DNA from: Proteiniphilum sp. UBA5283
Lineage (GTDB): Bacteria > Bacteroidota > Bacteroidia > Bacteroidales > Dysgonomonadaceae
Reading direction: 5' to 3'
DNA: 9,277 bases
Assembly: GCA_002408485.1 (NCBI GenBank)
Contig: DHSP01000079.1
Location: 54,283-63,559 of the forward strand
This document shows positions 1 through 7,269 of the stretch, piece by piece. Each line of letters begins with the position of its first letter. The first letter of the stretch is position 1. The notes below the pieces were generated by a model that did no database searches, was not told where the DNA came from, and saw only the letters and a list, made by a program, of their open reading frames with translations. The position numbers were made by a program, and so were the translations under genes.

Positions 1-465
1 TATACCATGAAAGATGAAGGAGATCTGGTGTTCTACCGTGACGTGGTACTCGATGATTTTGAACTGACGGCGGTGAGGAACAGGATAATATTTATGCAGG
101 CTGATGCCATGAACCTGAAACCAAATTATACAGGGTACGATCTAATCATAGCTTCAGCCCTCCTGGAGGAGCTGAGCGACCCCGGGTTCTTTCTGTCACA
201 AATTCATACAAGGCTGAACGACAGCGGTTTCCTCTTGCTGGCCTCTTCTTATGCGTGGGATCTCCATAAAACAAAACGCGATAAATGGCCAGGTGGTTTC
301 AAACAGGATGGCGAGCCGGTAACATCGCTTGAAGGCATTGAAAAAATACTGGAACCCAACTTTACCCTGCATGCAGAACCGTTGGATATTAGGAGGACCA
401 TCAAAAAGTCATCCCGCCTCACCACACAGGAGATGATGCAGGTGACCATTTGGAGAAAAATATGA
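1..465 (+). CDS. 4-mercaptohistidine N1-methyltransferase-like protein (OvoA C-terminal domain type), 5'-truncated
   Basis: This is the C-terminal ~154 residues of a SAM-dependent methyltransferase. The frame is open from base 1, so the ATG at position 7 is probably internal and the true start lies outside the window. The visible peptide has the late part of a Rossmann methyltransferase fold: an acidic-loop segment (QADAMNLK), then YDLIIASALLEELSDPGFFL, where the strand after the SAM site leads into a helix. It then has the WPGGFKQDGEP block and a C-terminal TIWRK ending. I recall this combination from the methyltransferase domain of OvoA, which N-methylates 5-thiohistidine in the last step of ovothiol A synthesis. 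The glycine-rich SAM motif I is off the window. Whether the gene is a full OvoA (with an N-terminal iron-dependent sulfoxide synthase) or a stand-alone methyltransferase cannot be seen. The family call rests on motif memory, without a search. Another class I methyltransferase is the main alternative. Confidence 0.72.
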   Translation, partial: YTMKDEGDLVFYRDVVLDDFELTAVRNRIIFMQADAMNLKPNYTGYDLIIASALLEELSDPGFFLSQIHTRLNDSGFLLLASSYAWDLHKTKRDKWPGGFKQDGEPVTSLEGIEKILEPNFTLHAEPLDIRRTIKKSSRLTTQEMMQVTIWRKI

Positions 466-507
466 CGGAGATTTCGGTACTTGTTTTCACCGGATTGCCG
501 TCGATGT

Positions 508-532
508 GCGTGATCCCAGGCCTGGATCACGC
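508..532 (+). terminator. Hairpin downstream of the methyltransferase gene, possible terminator
   Basis: A perfect 9-bp inverted repeat (gcgtgatcc at 508-516, ggatcacgc at 524-532) encloses a 7-base loop, 43 bases after the methyltransferase stop codon. The position suits a transcription terminator for the upstream gene. However, the bases that follow (tgtccgttcttt) are only moderately T-rich, so it is not a textbook intrinsic terminator. It could also be a protein-binding dyad or chance. Confidence 0.35.
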
Positions 533-610
533 TGTCCGTTCTTTAGCACATTGCATACATCTCTATTCATTTTGAACAACTCGGACATCATTTTGTTTTA
601 ACCCTTTTTA

Positions 611-642
611 TTTGCCCTTTAAGGCATTGTTAATTACTTTTG
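611..642 (+). promoter_or_regulatory. Bacteroidota-type promoter for the HAD phosphatase-symporter pair
   Basis: TTTG at 611-614 and TACTTTTG at 635-642 match the -33 (TTTG) and -7 (TAnnTTTG) elements used by the Bacteroidota primary sigma factor, with a 20-bp spacer that fits the usual range. Transcription would start at about 647-650. The -7 box covers the TTG at 640, which argues against that codon as the start of the phosphatase gene. The spacer holds a small dyad (TGCC at 613-616, GGCA at 623-626) that could be an operator, but it is short enough to be chance. Confidence 0.6.
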
Positions 643-651
643 CACACGAAA

Positions 652-1329
652 ATGAATATGAATAAGATGAAGCAATCTGATTGTTCTACATCACCTGCTT
701 TTCTCCCCGACAGCATAATTTTTGATATGGACGGTACACTTTGGGATAATGTTGATACCTATGCCATATCGTGGACCCGGGGACTGGAAAAGCTTGGATA
801 CAGCAATAAGATTTCCAGGGATGATATACTGGGTTTGATGGGAAAAGAGGCCAGGCTGATGTTGAATACACTGGTGCCCGGATGGACTGCGGCAGATCAG
901 GCGAGGCTGTTTGAGGCGGTCATTGAATCGTATCAGGAGATGCTGCCGGTGATGAAGCCGATTATTTATGATGGAGTATTGGAGGGGCTGGAGCGCCTTT
1001 CCCGCAGATATCCGCTTTTTCTGCTCAGTAATTGCGAGAAGGGAGGGTTGGTAAATTTTATGAACCATACCAAAACGAGTCATTTGTTTATGGACTATAT
1101 GGAGCATGGGATGAACCTGCAACCGAAACATCATAACCTGAAACTATTGATTGAAAAGAATAAGCTGAAAGCACCCGTATACGTTGGTGATACCGATTCT
1201 GACAGCAACCAGTCGGCCATGGCGAACGTGCCGTTCGTCTTTGTAACCTATGGATTTGGAACGACAAAAAACTACACCAAACAATTCGATTCCTTCACGC
1301 AGCTGGTCAATTATTACCTCAATAACTGA
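652..1329 (+). CDS. HAD-family hydrolase, phosphoglycolate phosphatase-like
   Basis: This is a soluble haloacid dehalogenase-superfamily phosphatase of about 225 residues, a normal length for the subgroup with a helical cap. Numbered from the ATG at 652, motif I is DMDGTLWD, with Asp25 as the predicted nucleophile and Asp27 as the general acid/base. Motif II is the Ser in LLSNCEKGG. The motif III lysine lies in the KHHNLKLLIEKN region, and motif IV is VGDTDSD, the Mg2+-binding acidic loop. The helical cap lies between motifs I and II. The family dephosphorylates small phosphometabolites, and the substrate cannot be read from the sequence. In-frame ATGs at 652, 658 and 667 are all possible starts. 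The TTG at 640 would overlap the promoter's -7 box, and a start at 667 would leave the most usual leader length. The symporter gene begins three bases after the stop, so the two are probably co-transcribed. Confidence 0.88.
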   Translation: MNMNKMKQSDCSTSPAFLPDSIIFDMDGTLWDNVDTYAISWTRGLEKLGYSNKISRDDILGLMGKEARLMLNTLVPGWTAADQARLFEAVIESYQEMLPVMKPIIYDGVLEGLERLSRRYPLFLLSNCEKGGLVNFMNHTKTSHLFMDYMEHGMNLQPKHHNLKLLIEKNKLKAPVYVGDTDSDSNQSAMANVPFVFVTYGFGTTKNYTKQFDSFTQLVNYYLNN

Positions 1330-1332
1330 TAT

Positions 1333-2802
1333 ATGCAGTCGGCATTCATCTTAATTATTATCGCGGTTTACTTTGCTGTTCTGATGGTGATCTCCTACTT
1401 CACCAGCCGGAAAGGATCGGGTAACGATACTTTCTTCCGTGCGAATAAGTCGTCCAGGTGGTACGTGGTGGCCGTGGCCATGATTGGCACCTCGATTTCG
1501 GGTGTAACGTTTGTTTCTGTCCCGGGGATGGTGAGAAACCTCGACATGACTTATATGCAAATGGTTTTTGGCTTTTTCTTCGGATATCTGGTGATTGCGT
1601 ACGTGCTGCTACCGCTTTACTACCGGCTGAACCTGACCACTATTTACGGATACCTGGATGTACGATATGGTCGAAAGTCCTATAAGACAGGTGCCTGGTT
1701 CTTCCTGCTCTCCAAAATCGTGGGAGCCGCTGCACGGCTATACCTGGTAGCATTTATTTTGCAAACGCTGGTGTTCGATGCCTGGGGCGTACCTTTCGTG
1801 GTGACCGTGATCGGGATCATCCTGGTGATCTGGCTCTATAGCTATAAGAGCGGAATCAAGACCATCATCTGGACAGACTGGCTGCAAACTATCCTTTTTA
1901 TTGCCGCACTCATTCTTATTGTATGGCAGGTAGGTTTACAGATGAACCTCAATTTTGGGGAGATGGTGAGGGCCATCAGCGAGAGCCCTCATTCGCGTAT
2001 CTTTGTGTTTGACGATTGGACATCTACGCAGTATTTCTTCAAACAGTTCTTCAGCGGAATGTTCATCACCATTGTAATGACAGGACTGGATCAGGATCAG
2101 ATGCAAAAGAACCTGACTATCCGAACCCTGAAGGATGCACAGAAAAATGTTGTCTCTTACGGACTGGCCTTTGCGCCCATTAACTTTCTTTTCCTCTGCC
2201 TGGGTGTGCTTTTACTCATCTTTGCCGAACAAAATGGAATTATATTACCCGGCATATCCGATAACATCCTACCGGTGATTGCCAGTGAACATCTGGGGTC
2301 GGTGGTGCTGGGTACCTTTATCGTGGGTATTGTGGCTGCAGCCTTTTCGAGTGCCGACTCGGCACTGACGGCACTCACGACTTCTTTTTGTGTGGATATC
2401 CTGAATATGAAATCCACCTCCCAAACAAAAGAACAGGAAAAAAAAGACATCCATACACGCCGCATCGTTCACCTGCTTATCAGTAGCGTGTTTGTGCTAA
2501 TCATTCTTCTTATTGAGGCGATAGGTTCAGACAGCATTATCAGTGCCATCTACAAGCTGGCATCGTATACCTATGGCCCGCTGTTGGGACTTTATTTCTT
2601 TGGGCTTTATACCAGGGTCAAGCCGGTGGACAACTATGTGCCCTGGGTAGCCGTAGCTGCACCGTTATTGTGTTTTGTAACTGAGGTGGCAATGAAACAA
2701 TGGTTTGGCTATCAGGTGGGATATGAGTTACTCCTGCTGAACGGATTAATCACCGGTATGGGGCTCCTCGCCATATCGAAAGGGACGAGGCTTCGTGTGT
2801 GA
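1333..2802 (+). CDS. Sodium:solute symporter (SSS family)
   Basis: This is an inner-membrane secondary transporter of 489 residues, full length for the solute:sodium symporter family (PutP/SglT type, LeuT fold). About 13 hydrophobic segments can be counted, from residues 3-24 to 455-485. Family features include a second helix of the type AVAMIGTSISGVTFVSVPG and the helix GIVAAAFSSADSALTALTT. In that helix Ser339-Ser340 match the paired serines of the conserved Na2 sodium site in vSGLT. The protein is therefore predicted to import an organic solute using the sodium gradient. The substrate (sugar, amino acid, sialic acid or other) is not apparent. The start codon lies three bases after the phosphatase stop, and no promoter is visible between them, so it probably depends on the promoter at 611-642. 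No lesion or odd composition was seen. Confidence 0.9.
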   Translation: MQSAFILIIIAVYFAVLMVISYFTSRKGSGNDTFFRANKSSRWYVVAVAMIGTSISGVTFVSVPGMVRNLDMTYMQMVFGFFFGYLVIAYVLLPLYYRLNLTTIYGYLDVRYGRKSYKTGAWFFLLSKIVGAAARLYLVAFILQTLVFDAWGVPFVVTVIGIILVIWLYSYKSGIKTIIWTDWLQTILFIAALILIVWQVGLQMNLNFGEMVRAISESPHSRIFVFDDWTSTQYFFKQFFSGMFITIVMTGLDQDQMQKNLTIRTLKDAQKNVVSYGLAFAPINFLFLCLGVLLLIFAEQNGIILPGISDNILPVIASEHLGSVVLGTFIVGIVAAAFSSADSALTALTTSFCVDILNMKSTSQTKEQEKKDIHTRRIVHLLISSVFVLIILLIEAIGSDSIISAIYKLASYTYGPLLGLYFFGLYTRVKPVDNYVPWVAVAAPLLCFVTEVAMKQWFGYQVGYELLLLNGLITGMGLLAISKGTRLRV

Positions 2803-2867
2803 TTCCCATTCGCGAGTAGCTACCCAATAATGAAATCGCAATTTTCCACATCACAATTACCAAAAAT

Positions 2868-3467
2868 ATGATTATCAAATCAGCCGAATTTATCATCAGC
2901 AATGCCGATTACCGAAAATGTCCGCAGGATGGCAAGCTGGAATATGCCTTTATTGGCCGCTCCAACGTGGGGAAATCATCACTCATCAACATGCTCACCC
3001 AACGCAAAGGGTTGGCCATGACTTCCTCCACCCCGGGGAAGACTATGTTGATTAATCATTTTCTGATTAACGAAGAGTGGTATCTGGTAGATTTACCGGG
3101 TTATGGGTATGCGCGACGGGGAAAAGAGGGGAGAGAGAAGATCCGCAAAATAATTGAAGACTACATCCTGGGGCGGAAAGCGATGACCAACCTGTTTGTG
3201 CTGATTGACTCACGCCACGAACCACAGCCGATCGACCTTGAGTTTATGGAATGGCTGGGTGAGAACGAGGTACCCTTTGCGATCATTTTTACCAAAGCAG
3301 ATAAGCTTGGCTCAGGCCGCTTTCGTATGAACGTGGATGCCTATAAGGAAAAACTGTTGGAAACGTGGGAGGAGCTGCCGCCTATTTTTGAATCCTCCTC
3401 TGAAAAAGGGGTGGGCAGGGAAGAAATTCTTGATTATATTGGTAAGATAAATAGAGATATTCACTAA
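2868..3467 (+). CDS. engB: Ribosome biogenesis GTP-binding protein EngB/YsxC/YihA
   Basis: This is a cytoplasmic TRAFAC-class GTPase of 199 residues that in studied bacteria is needed for late assembly of the 50S ribosomal subunit. All GTPase motifs are present: G1 GRSNVGKS (30-37), G2 with TPGKT (55-59), G3 DLPGYG (75-80), G4 TKAD (142-145) and G5 SSSEKG (176-181). The length and the N-terminal IIKSAEFIISN segment are typical of EngB. The ATG at 2868 fits family alignments. It has an A-rich upstream sequence and no clear Shine-Dalgarno. The 65-base gap after the symporter shows no recognisable promoter or terminator, so EngB could be read from the upstream transcript or from an undetected promoter. 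Its TAA stop overlaps the TAG stop of convergent atpG. Confidence 0.96.
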   Translation: MIIKSAEFIISNADYRKCPQDGKLEYAFIGRSNVGKSSLINMLTQRKGLAMTSSTPGKTMLINHFLINEEWYLVDLPGYGYARRGKEGREKIRKIIEDYILGRKAMTNLFVLIDSRHEPQPIDLEFMEWLGENEVPFAIIFTKADKLGSGRFRMNVDAYKEKLLETWEELPPIFESSSEKGVGREEILDYIGKINRDIH

Positions 3468-4336
3468 CCACCCGCCCGGCCGAAAGAGCCTCCCACAATA
3501 TCGAGCAGTTCGTTTGTGATGGATTGTTGGCGTAGTTTATTATACTCCAGGGTAAGCTCGTCGATCAGATTATCGGCATTGTCGGTGGCAATCTGCATGG
3601 CTGTCATGCGGGCGGCATGTTCTGACGTGATCGAGTCTACGTGGGCCGTAAAAAGTTTTAATTTGAGCACCTTTGGAATCAGCTGTAGCATGATCGTTTC
3701 TGTGTCGGGCTCCACAATGTAATCGAGCATCGTCTCACCGGTTTCCCGTGGTTTCGGCTCAAAAGGAAGAAACGGTTCGTGCACCACAACCTGAGATCCC
3801 TTACTTATAAAATGGTGATAAATAAGCTCCACCCGGTCGATGGTGCCTTTCCTGTACAATCCCATCAGCTCTGCTGCGATCTTTTGAGCATCCTGATAGC
3901 GGGGCTTCTCGCTGATGTCGCTGTAGTTTCCCTGCACCGTTAGTCCCAGTTTACGGGTAGCCTTGGCTACCTTCTCTCCGACGGGATAAACCACGATCTT
4001 CTCTTTTCCTAGCGAAAGCCACTTGCCGGCAACTTCTTCCAATTTGCCGGATATGTTTTCGTTAAACCTCCCTGCAAGGCTTGAATTGGATGAAAAAGCC
4101 ACTATGGCTACACGCTGCACGGGGCGCTGTTGGGTGAAGGGCGAAGGGTTATCCTGTTCGTCGTGTAGAAAATGTTCCAGCAGCTGACTTAACTTACCGG
4201 CATACGGATAGAGGTTTTGAATGATGTTCTGCGTCTTTCTTAACTTGGCCGACGAAACCATCATCATGGCCGATGTAATCTTTTGTGTGGATTTCACCGA
4301 CTGGATCCTGCTTTTTATCTCCTTTAATTCTGCCAT
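3464..4336 (-). CDS. atpG: ATP synthase F1 subunit gamma
   Basis: This is the central-stalk rotor subunit of F1, which couples c-ring rotation to conformational change in the beta subunits. It has 290 residues, normal for the family. The N-terminal helix begins MAELKEIKSRIQSVKSTQKI and runs through the ITSAMMMVSSAKLRK block. The C-terminal helix, about residues 240-290, carries the HAARMTAMQ, ATDNAD and NKLRQQSITNE signatures. These two helices form the coiled coil inside the alpha3beta3 ring. The usual SDRGLCGGFN segment reads SSNSSLAGRFN (82-92), a variant I associate with Bacteroidota. It is the last gene of the operon, starting 4 nt after the atpA stop. An AAGG about ten bases before the ATG is a possible ribosome binding site. 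Its stop codon overlaps that of engB on the other strand. Confidence 0.97.
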   Translation of the reverse strand: MAELKEIKSRIQSVKSTQKITSAMMMVSSAKLRKTQNIIQNLYPYAGKLSQLLEHFLHDEQDNPSPFTQQRPVQRVAIVAFSSNSSLAGRFNENISGKLEEVAGKWLSLGKEKIVVYPVGEKVAKATRKLGLTVQGNYSDISEKPRYQDAQKIAAELMGLYRKGTIDRVELIYHHFISKGSQVVVHEPFLPFEPKPRETGETMLDYIVEPDTETIMLQLIPKVLKLKLFTAHVDSITSEHAARMTAMQIATDNADNLIDELTLEYNKLRQQSITNELLDIVGGSFGRAGG

Positions 4337-4340
4337 TTCA

Positions 4341-5930
4341 CTATACCTTCATCGCTTTAATGGTGTCTGTTGCCACAGTTTCAATGATTCTGCCAATCTC
4401 GTCGTTTATTTCGCCCTCCCTCAGCCGGTCCAGAACATCGTGGCGGTGACTCAATTCCAACCGGGAAAGAAACTCTTTCTCGAACTGAGGTACCTGATCA
4501 ACAGCAATATCTTTCATTAACCCGCGTGTGCCGCAGTAAAGAATGGCAATCTGCTGTTCAACACTTATGGGGCTGTGTACCGGCTGCACGAGCAACAGTT
4601 CGTTCTTTCGTCCTTTGTCGATGGTCATGGCCGTAACCGGATCCATATCACCTCCAAACTTGGCGAAAGCTGCCAGCTCCTGGTACTGTGCCTGATCAAT
4701 CTTTAACGTACCGGCTACTTTCTTCATCGCCTTTATCTGTGCGTTTCCACCCACACGCGAGACAGAAATACCCACGTTAATGGCCGGACGGATCCCTTTA
4801 TTATAAAGGTCGGTTTCCAGAAAGATCTGTCCGTCGGTAATAGAAATCACATTGGTGGGGATATAGGCCGATACGTCCCCTGCCTGGGTTTCTATAATGG
4901 GAAGGGCGGTAAGCGAGCCTCCTCCCTTCGCCTTCGCCTTTAAACTTTCGGGTAGGTCGTTCATGCTGATGGCCACTTCTTCCTGCGAAATGATGTTGGC
5001 AGCGCGCTCCAGCAGTCTTGAATGAAGGTAAAAGATATCGCCCGGATAAGCTTCACGGCCCGAAGGGCGACGCAGGATGAGCGATACTTCCCGGTATGCC
5101 ACAGCCTGCTTTGAGAGGTCGTCGTACACCACCAGGGCATGTCGACCCGTATCGCGGAAGTATTCGCCGGCAGCAGCACCGGCAAAAGGCGCTATATAGC
5201 GCATGGCAGCTGAGTCGGAACCGCTTGCAGCAATCACAATCGTATAGTCCATGGCTCCCTTTTCGGCGAGAGTTTTTACGATGGATGCCACGGAGGAACC
5301 TTTCTGCCCTATTGCCACATAAATGCAATAAACCGGATCACCTTCCTCAAAGTTTTTTCGCTGGTTGAGTATGGTATCAATGGCAATACTGGTTTTACCG
5401 GTCTGGCGGTCGCCAATAATCAGCTCTCGCTGGCCGCGGCCGATGGGAATCATGGCATCCACTGCTTTTAAGCCGGTCTGCAAGGGCGTGTTGACCGGTT
5501 GACGAAAAACAACACCCGGTGCCTTTCGTTCCAGCGGCATCTCTACCACTTCTCCTTGTATAGGTCCCTTGCCGTCAATCGGGTTGCCAATCGGGGAGAT
5601 CACCCGCCCGAGCAGCCCTTCACCCACAAAAATGGAGGCCACCCTTCCGGTACGTTTTACGGTGTATCCCTCTTTGACATCACTCGATGTGCCCAAAAGA
5701 ATAGCTCCTACGTTATCATCTTCCAGGTTCATCACGATGGCCTGCATGCCATTATCGAACTCCAGCAATTCGTTTGCTTCCGCGTTGCGAAGTCCAAAAA
5801 TACGTGCCACGCCATCACTCACGCTAATGACAACTCCGGTTTCGTCGTACTTCACGTCGGTGTCGATCCCTTCCAGCTGCCTGCGAAGAATCTCCGATAC
5901 CTCGCTTATTTTTATTACATTATCTGCCAT
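4341..5930 (-). CDS. atpA: ATP synthase F1 subunit alpha
   Basis: This is the non-catalytic nucleotide-binding subunit of the F1 head, 529 residues, slightly longer than E. coli AtpA (513). The N-terminal beta-barrel domain is followed by the P-loop GDRQTGKT (173-180, Lys179). The Walker B region is ALVVYDDLSKQ, near residues 265-275. The SVSRVGG segment carries Arg392, equivalent to the arginine finger that reaches into the catalytic site of the neighbouring beta subunit. The segment SMNDLPESLKAKAKGGGSLTAL differs from the E. coli form and resembles that of other Bacteroidales. The ATG at 5928-5930 lies inside the end of atpH: the two genes overlap by 11 nt, which points to translational coupling. 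Confidence 0.98.
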   Translation of the reverse strand: MADNVIKISEVSEILRRQLEGIDTDVKYDETGVVISVSDGVARIFGLRNAEANELLEFDNGMQAIVMNLEDDNVGAILLGTSSDVKEGYTVKRTGRVASIFVGEGLLGRVISPIGNPIDGKGPIQGEVVEMPLERKAPGVVFRQPVNTPLQTGLKAVDAMIPIGRGQRELIIGDRQTGKTSIAIDTILNQRKNFEEGDPVYCIYVAIGQKGSSVASIVKTLAEKGAMDYTIVIAASGSDSAAMRYIAPFAGAAAGEYFRDTGRHALVVYDDLSKQAVAYREVSLILRRPSGREAYPGDIFYLHSRLLERAANIISQEEVAISMNDLPESLKAKAKGGGSLTALPIIETQAGDVSAYIPTNVISITDGQIFLETDLYNKGIRPAINVGISVSRVGGNAQIKAMKKVAGTLKIDQAQYQELAAFAKFGGDMDPVTAMTIDKGRKNELLLVQPVHSPISVEQQIAILYCGTRGLMKDIAVDQVPQFEKEFLSRLELSHRHDVLDRLREGEINDEIGRIIETVATDTIKAMKV

Positions 5931-6495
5931 TATTCCTGTCTCTTAGACTGTTCTCTTCTACTCCTCTCAATTTACTCCTGATGCGGGTGAGTTCACCCGA
6001 AATGCTTGCATCCCACCGGTTATCTCCCAAGGTCAATACAAAACCGCCAATAATGCCGGGATCAACCTCAGGCTCCACTTCAACACTCCCTCCGGCAATC
6101 TGTTGAATGCGTTGAATGAACTGTTTTTCCCGTTCCGGGTCGATGGGAACCGCCGTGACCAGTTTGCCGCATTGGATGTGGTACCTCTCCCGGTACATAT
6201 CAATGAAGCGAAGAGCAATATACTGAAAGAGCTCCTCTCGCCTGTTCTTGAAGACAAGATCGATCGTTTTGTCGAGCGACGACGGCAAGTTGCCGCCACA
6301 AGCGGCTGCAATGACGTCCTTCTTGTCCCGGACAGATATAGAGCGATTTTGTAAAGTATGGCGCAATTTGGGGGTCTGCATGAACATCCCGGAAAAGATC
6401 TTCATGGCATGGTATACCTCCTGCTGCTGATCCAACGAAATGGCATATTCCAGCAATGTATAGGCATAGCGTGAAGAAATCAGTCCTATATTCAT
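5920..6495 (-). CDS. atpH: ATP synthase F1 subunit delta
   Basis: This is the peripheral-stalk subunit that joins the top of the F1 head to subunit b (the OSCP homologue), 191 residues. The N-terminal part (GLISSRYAYTLLEYAISLDQ) is the helical domain that packs on alpha. The C-terminal part contains the conserved strand-helix with VEVEPEVDPGIIGGFVLTLGD, followed by WDASISGELTRIRSKL, which is characteristic of the family. It starts 5 nt after the atpF stop and overlaps atpA by 11 nt. The family is weakly conserved in sequence, but position and C-terminal signature make the call firm. Confidence 0.95.
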   Translation of the reverse strand: MNIGLISSRYAYTLLEYAISLDQQQEVYHAMKIFSGMFMQTPKLRHTLQNRSISVRDKKDVIAAACGGNLPSSLDKTIDLVFKNRREELFQYIALRFIDMYRERYHIQCGKLVTAVPIDPEREKQFIQRIQQIAGGSVEVEPEVDPGIIGGFVLTLGDNRWDASISGELTRIRSKLRGVEENSLRDRNNGR

Positions 6496-6500
6496 TTAAC

Positions 6501-7001
6501 TCAAGATTTAGAGATGTTTATTTCTTCCAGCAGGCGGTCAATCATCCCCATCTGTGCTTCTTTTGTCCCCAGCTTCTCCCGCAGAATTTTTTCTGCTACG
6601 TACAAGGACAGGGATGCGGTTTCGTCGCGGATAGAACGCAATGCCTTCTCTTTTTCGGCTTGTATCTGTTTGCGTGCTTCGGCAATCATTTTGTCAGCCT
6701 CCTGACGGGCCTCTTCCCGTGCCTTTTCAATCATTTGTTCACGGAGCAGAGAAGTCTCCTTCATGATGGTTGCCTGTTCCTGCCTTGTGCGGGCCAGTAA
6801 CGCCTCGCTGGTTTGTTTCACATTGGCCAGCTCCTCGTGTGCTTTTTGGGCCGACGCAAGTGATTCTTCGATATAGTTTTTCCGCTTGTCCACCATCTGC
6901 AGGATGGCCGGAAATCCGAATTTCGTCAGCACAAGCAGGACAATGCCGAAGGAAATCAACATCCAAAAAAGTAAACCAGGTTCGGGGTTTAGCAACGACA
7001 T
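6501..7001 (-). CDS. atpF: ATP synthase Fo subunit b
   Basis: This is the membrane-anchored peripheral-stalk subunit, 166 residues. A single N-terminal transmembrane helix (about residues 9-30, LLFWMLISFGIVLLVLTKFG) is followed by KRKNYIEESLASAQKAHEEL. A long charged, Ala/Glu/Arg/Lys-rich stretch then runs to about residue 135, as expected for the dimeric right-handed coiled coil that reaches to delta. Only one b gene is present, so the stator is predicted to be a b2 homodimer, unlike the b/b' pair of phototrophs. The gene lies 13 nt after atpE and 5 nt before atpH. Confidence 0.96.
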   Translation of the reverse strand: MSLLNPEPGLLFWMLISFGIVLLVLTKFGFPAILQMVDKRKNYIEESLASAQKAHEELANVKQTSEALLARTRQEQATIMKETSLLREQMIEKAREEARQEADKMIAEARKQIQAEKEKALRSIRDETASLSLYVAEKILREKLGTKEAQMGMIDRLLEEINISKS

Positions 7002-7014
7002 ACAACTAATTTAT

Positions 7015-7269
7015 TTATTTTAAAATAAAACCACAAACTACCACGGCAAACAGGGCTACTCCTTCAATCAGCGCTGCAGCAATAATCATATTCATCCGGA
7101 TGTCGGGAGCCGATTCAGGTTGACGGGCAATGCTTTCCATGGCGGAACTACCGATTTTTCCGATGCCGTAGCCGGCGCCAATGGCGGCTAGTCCAATACC
7201 CAAAGCGGCTCCCAGTGAACCCAGGCTCGCACTGCCTGCAGCCTGTAATAGTACGGTAAGTAATGTCAT
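7015..7269 (-). CDS. atpE: ATP synthase Fo subunit c
   Basis: This is the 84-residue proteolipid that forms the rotating c-ring. It has two transmembrane hairpin helices, about residues 15-45 and 56-83, joined by the polar loop ARQPE (Arg49-Gln50-Pro51). The ion-carrying carboxylate is Glu69, in the block AALIEGVALF. Counting from the RQP loop without gaps, the Gln that binds sodium in Ilyobacter tartaricus c (Gln32) is replaced by Ile36, and the Ser after its Glu is Gly70. The ring is therefore predicted to carry protons. The first ten residues (MTLLTVLLQA) are uncharged and hydrophobic, extending the first helix. The gene has the longest leader of the complete genes in the operon (78 nt) and no Shine-Dalgarno. 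Confidence 0.97.
   Translation of the reverse strand: MTLLTVLLQAAGSASLGSLGAALGIGLAAIGAGYGIGKIGSSAMESIARQPESAPDIRMNMIIAAALIEGVALFAVVVCGFILK

Noticed and set aside
462..575. A 37-codon reading frame (MTEISVLVF...) whose ATG overlaps the methyltransferase stop codon.
   Set aside because: It runs straight through the 508-532 hairpin and resembles nothing I know. The overlap alone is weak support, since ATGA occurs often by chance.
640..651. TTG at 640 as start of the HAD phosphatase, adding four residues.
   Set aside because: It lies inside the -7 promoter element and upstream of the expected transcript start. In-frame ATGs follow at once.
2350..2366. 7-bp dyad agtgccg / cggcact with a 3-base loop.
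   Set aside because: It falls in the codons for the conserved SSADSALTAL helix of the symporter. Ser/Ala/Leu codon choice explains it.
3052..3070. Inverted repeat ttaatca / tgattaa with a 5-base loop.
   Set aside because: It lies inside engB, is A/T-rich and is explained by the codons for the repeated Leu-Ile-Asn in this part of the protein.
3440..3500. Possible bidirectional terminator at the engB-atpG junction.
   Set aside because: The only pairing seen (GGTTAG with CTTACC) has a mismatch, a long loop and no T-run. The G/C-rich end of atpG has no matching arm.
4221..4520. A 99-codon plus-strand frame opposite atpG and atpA.
   Set aside because: It lies antisense to two conserved genes, and its composition is what their complement predicts. 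The same holds for the other long antisense frames in the operon.
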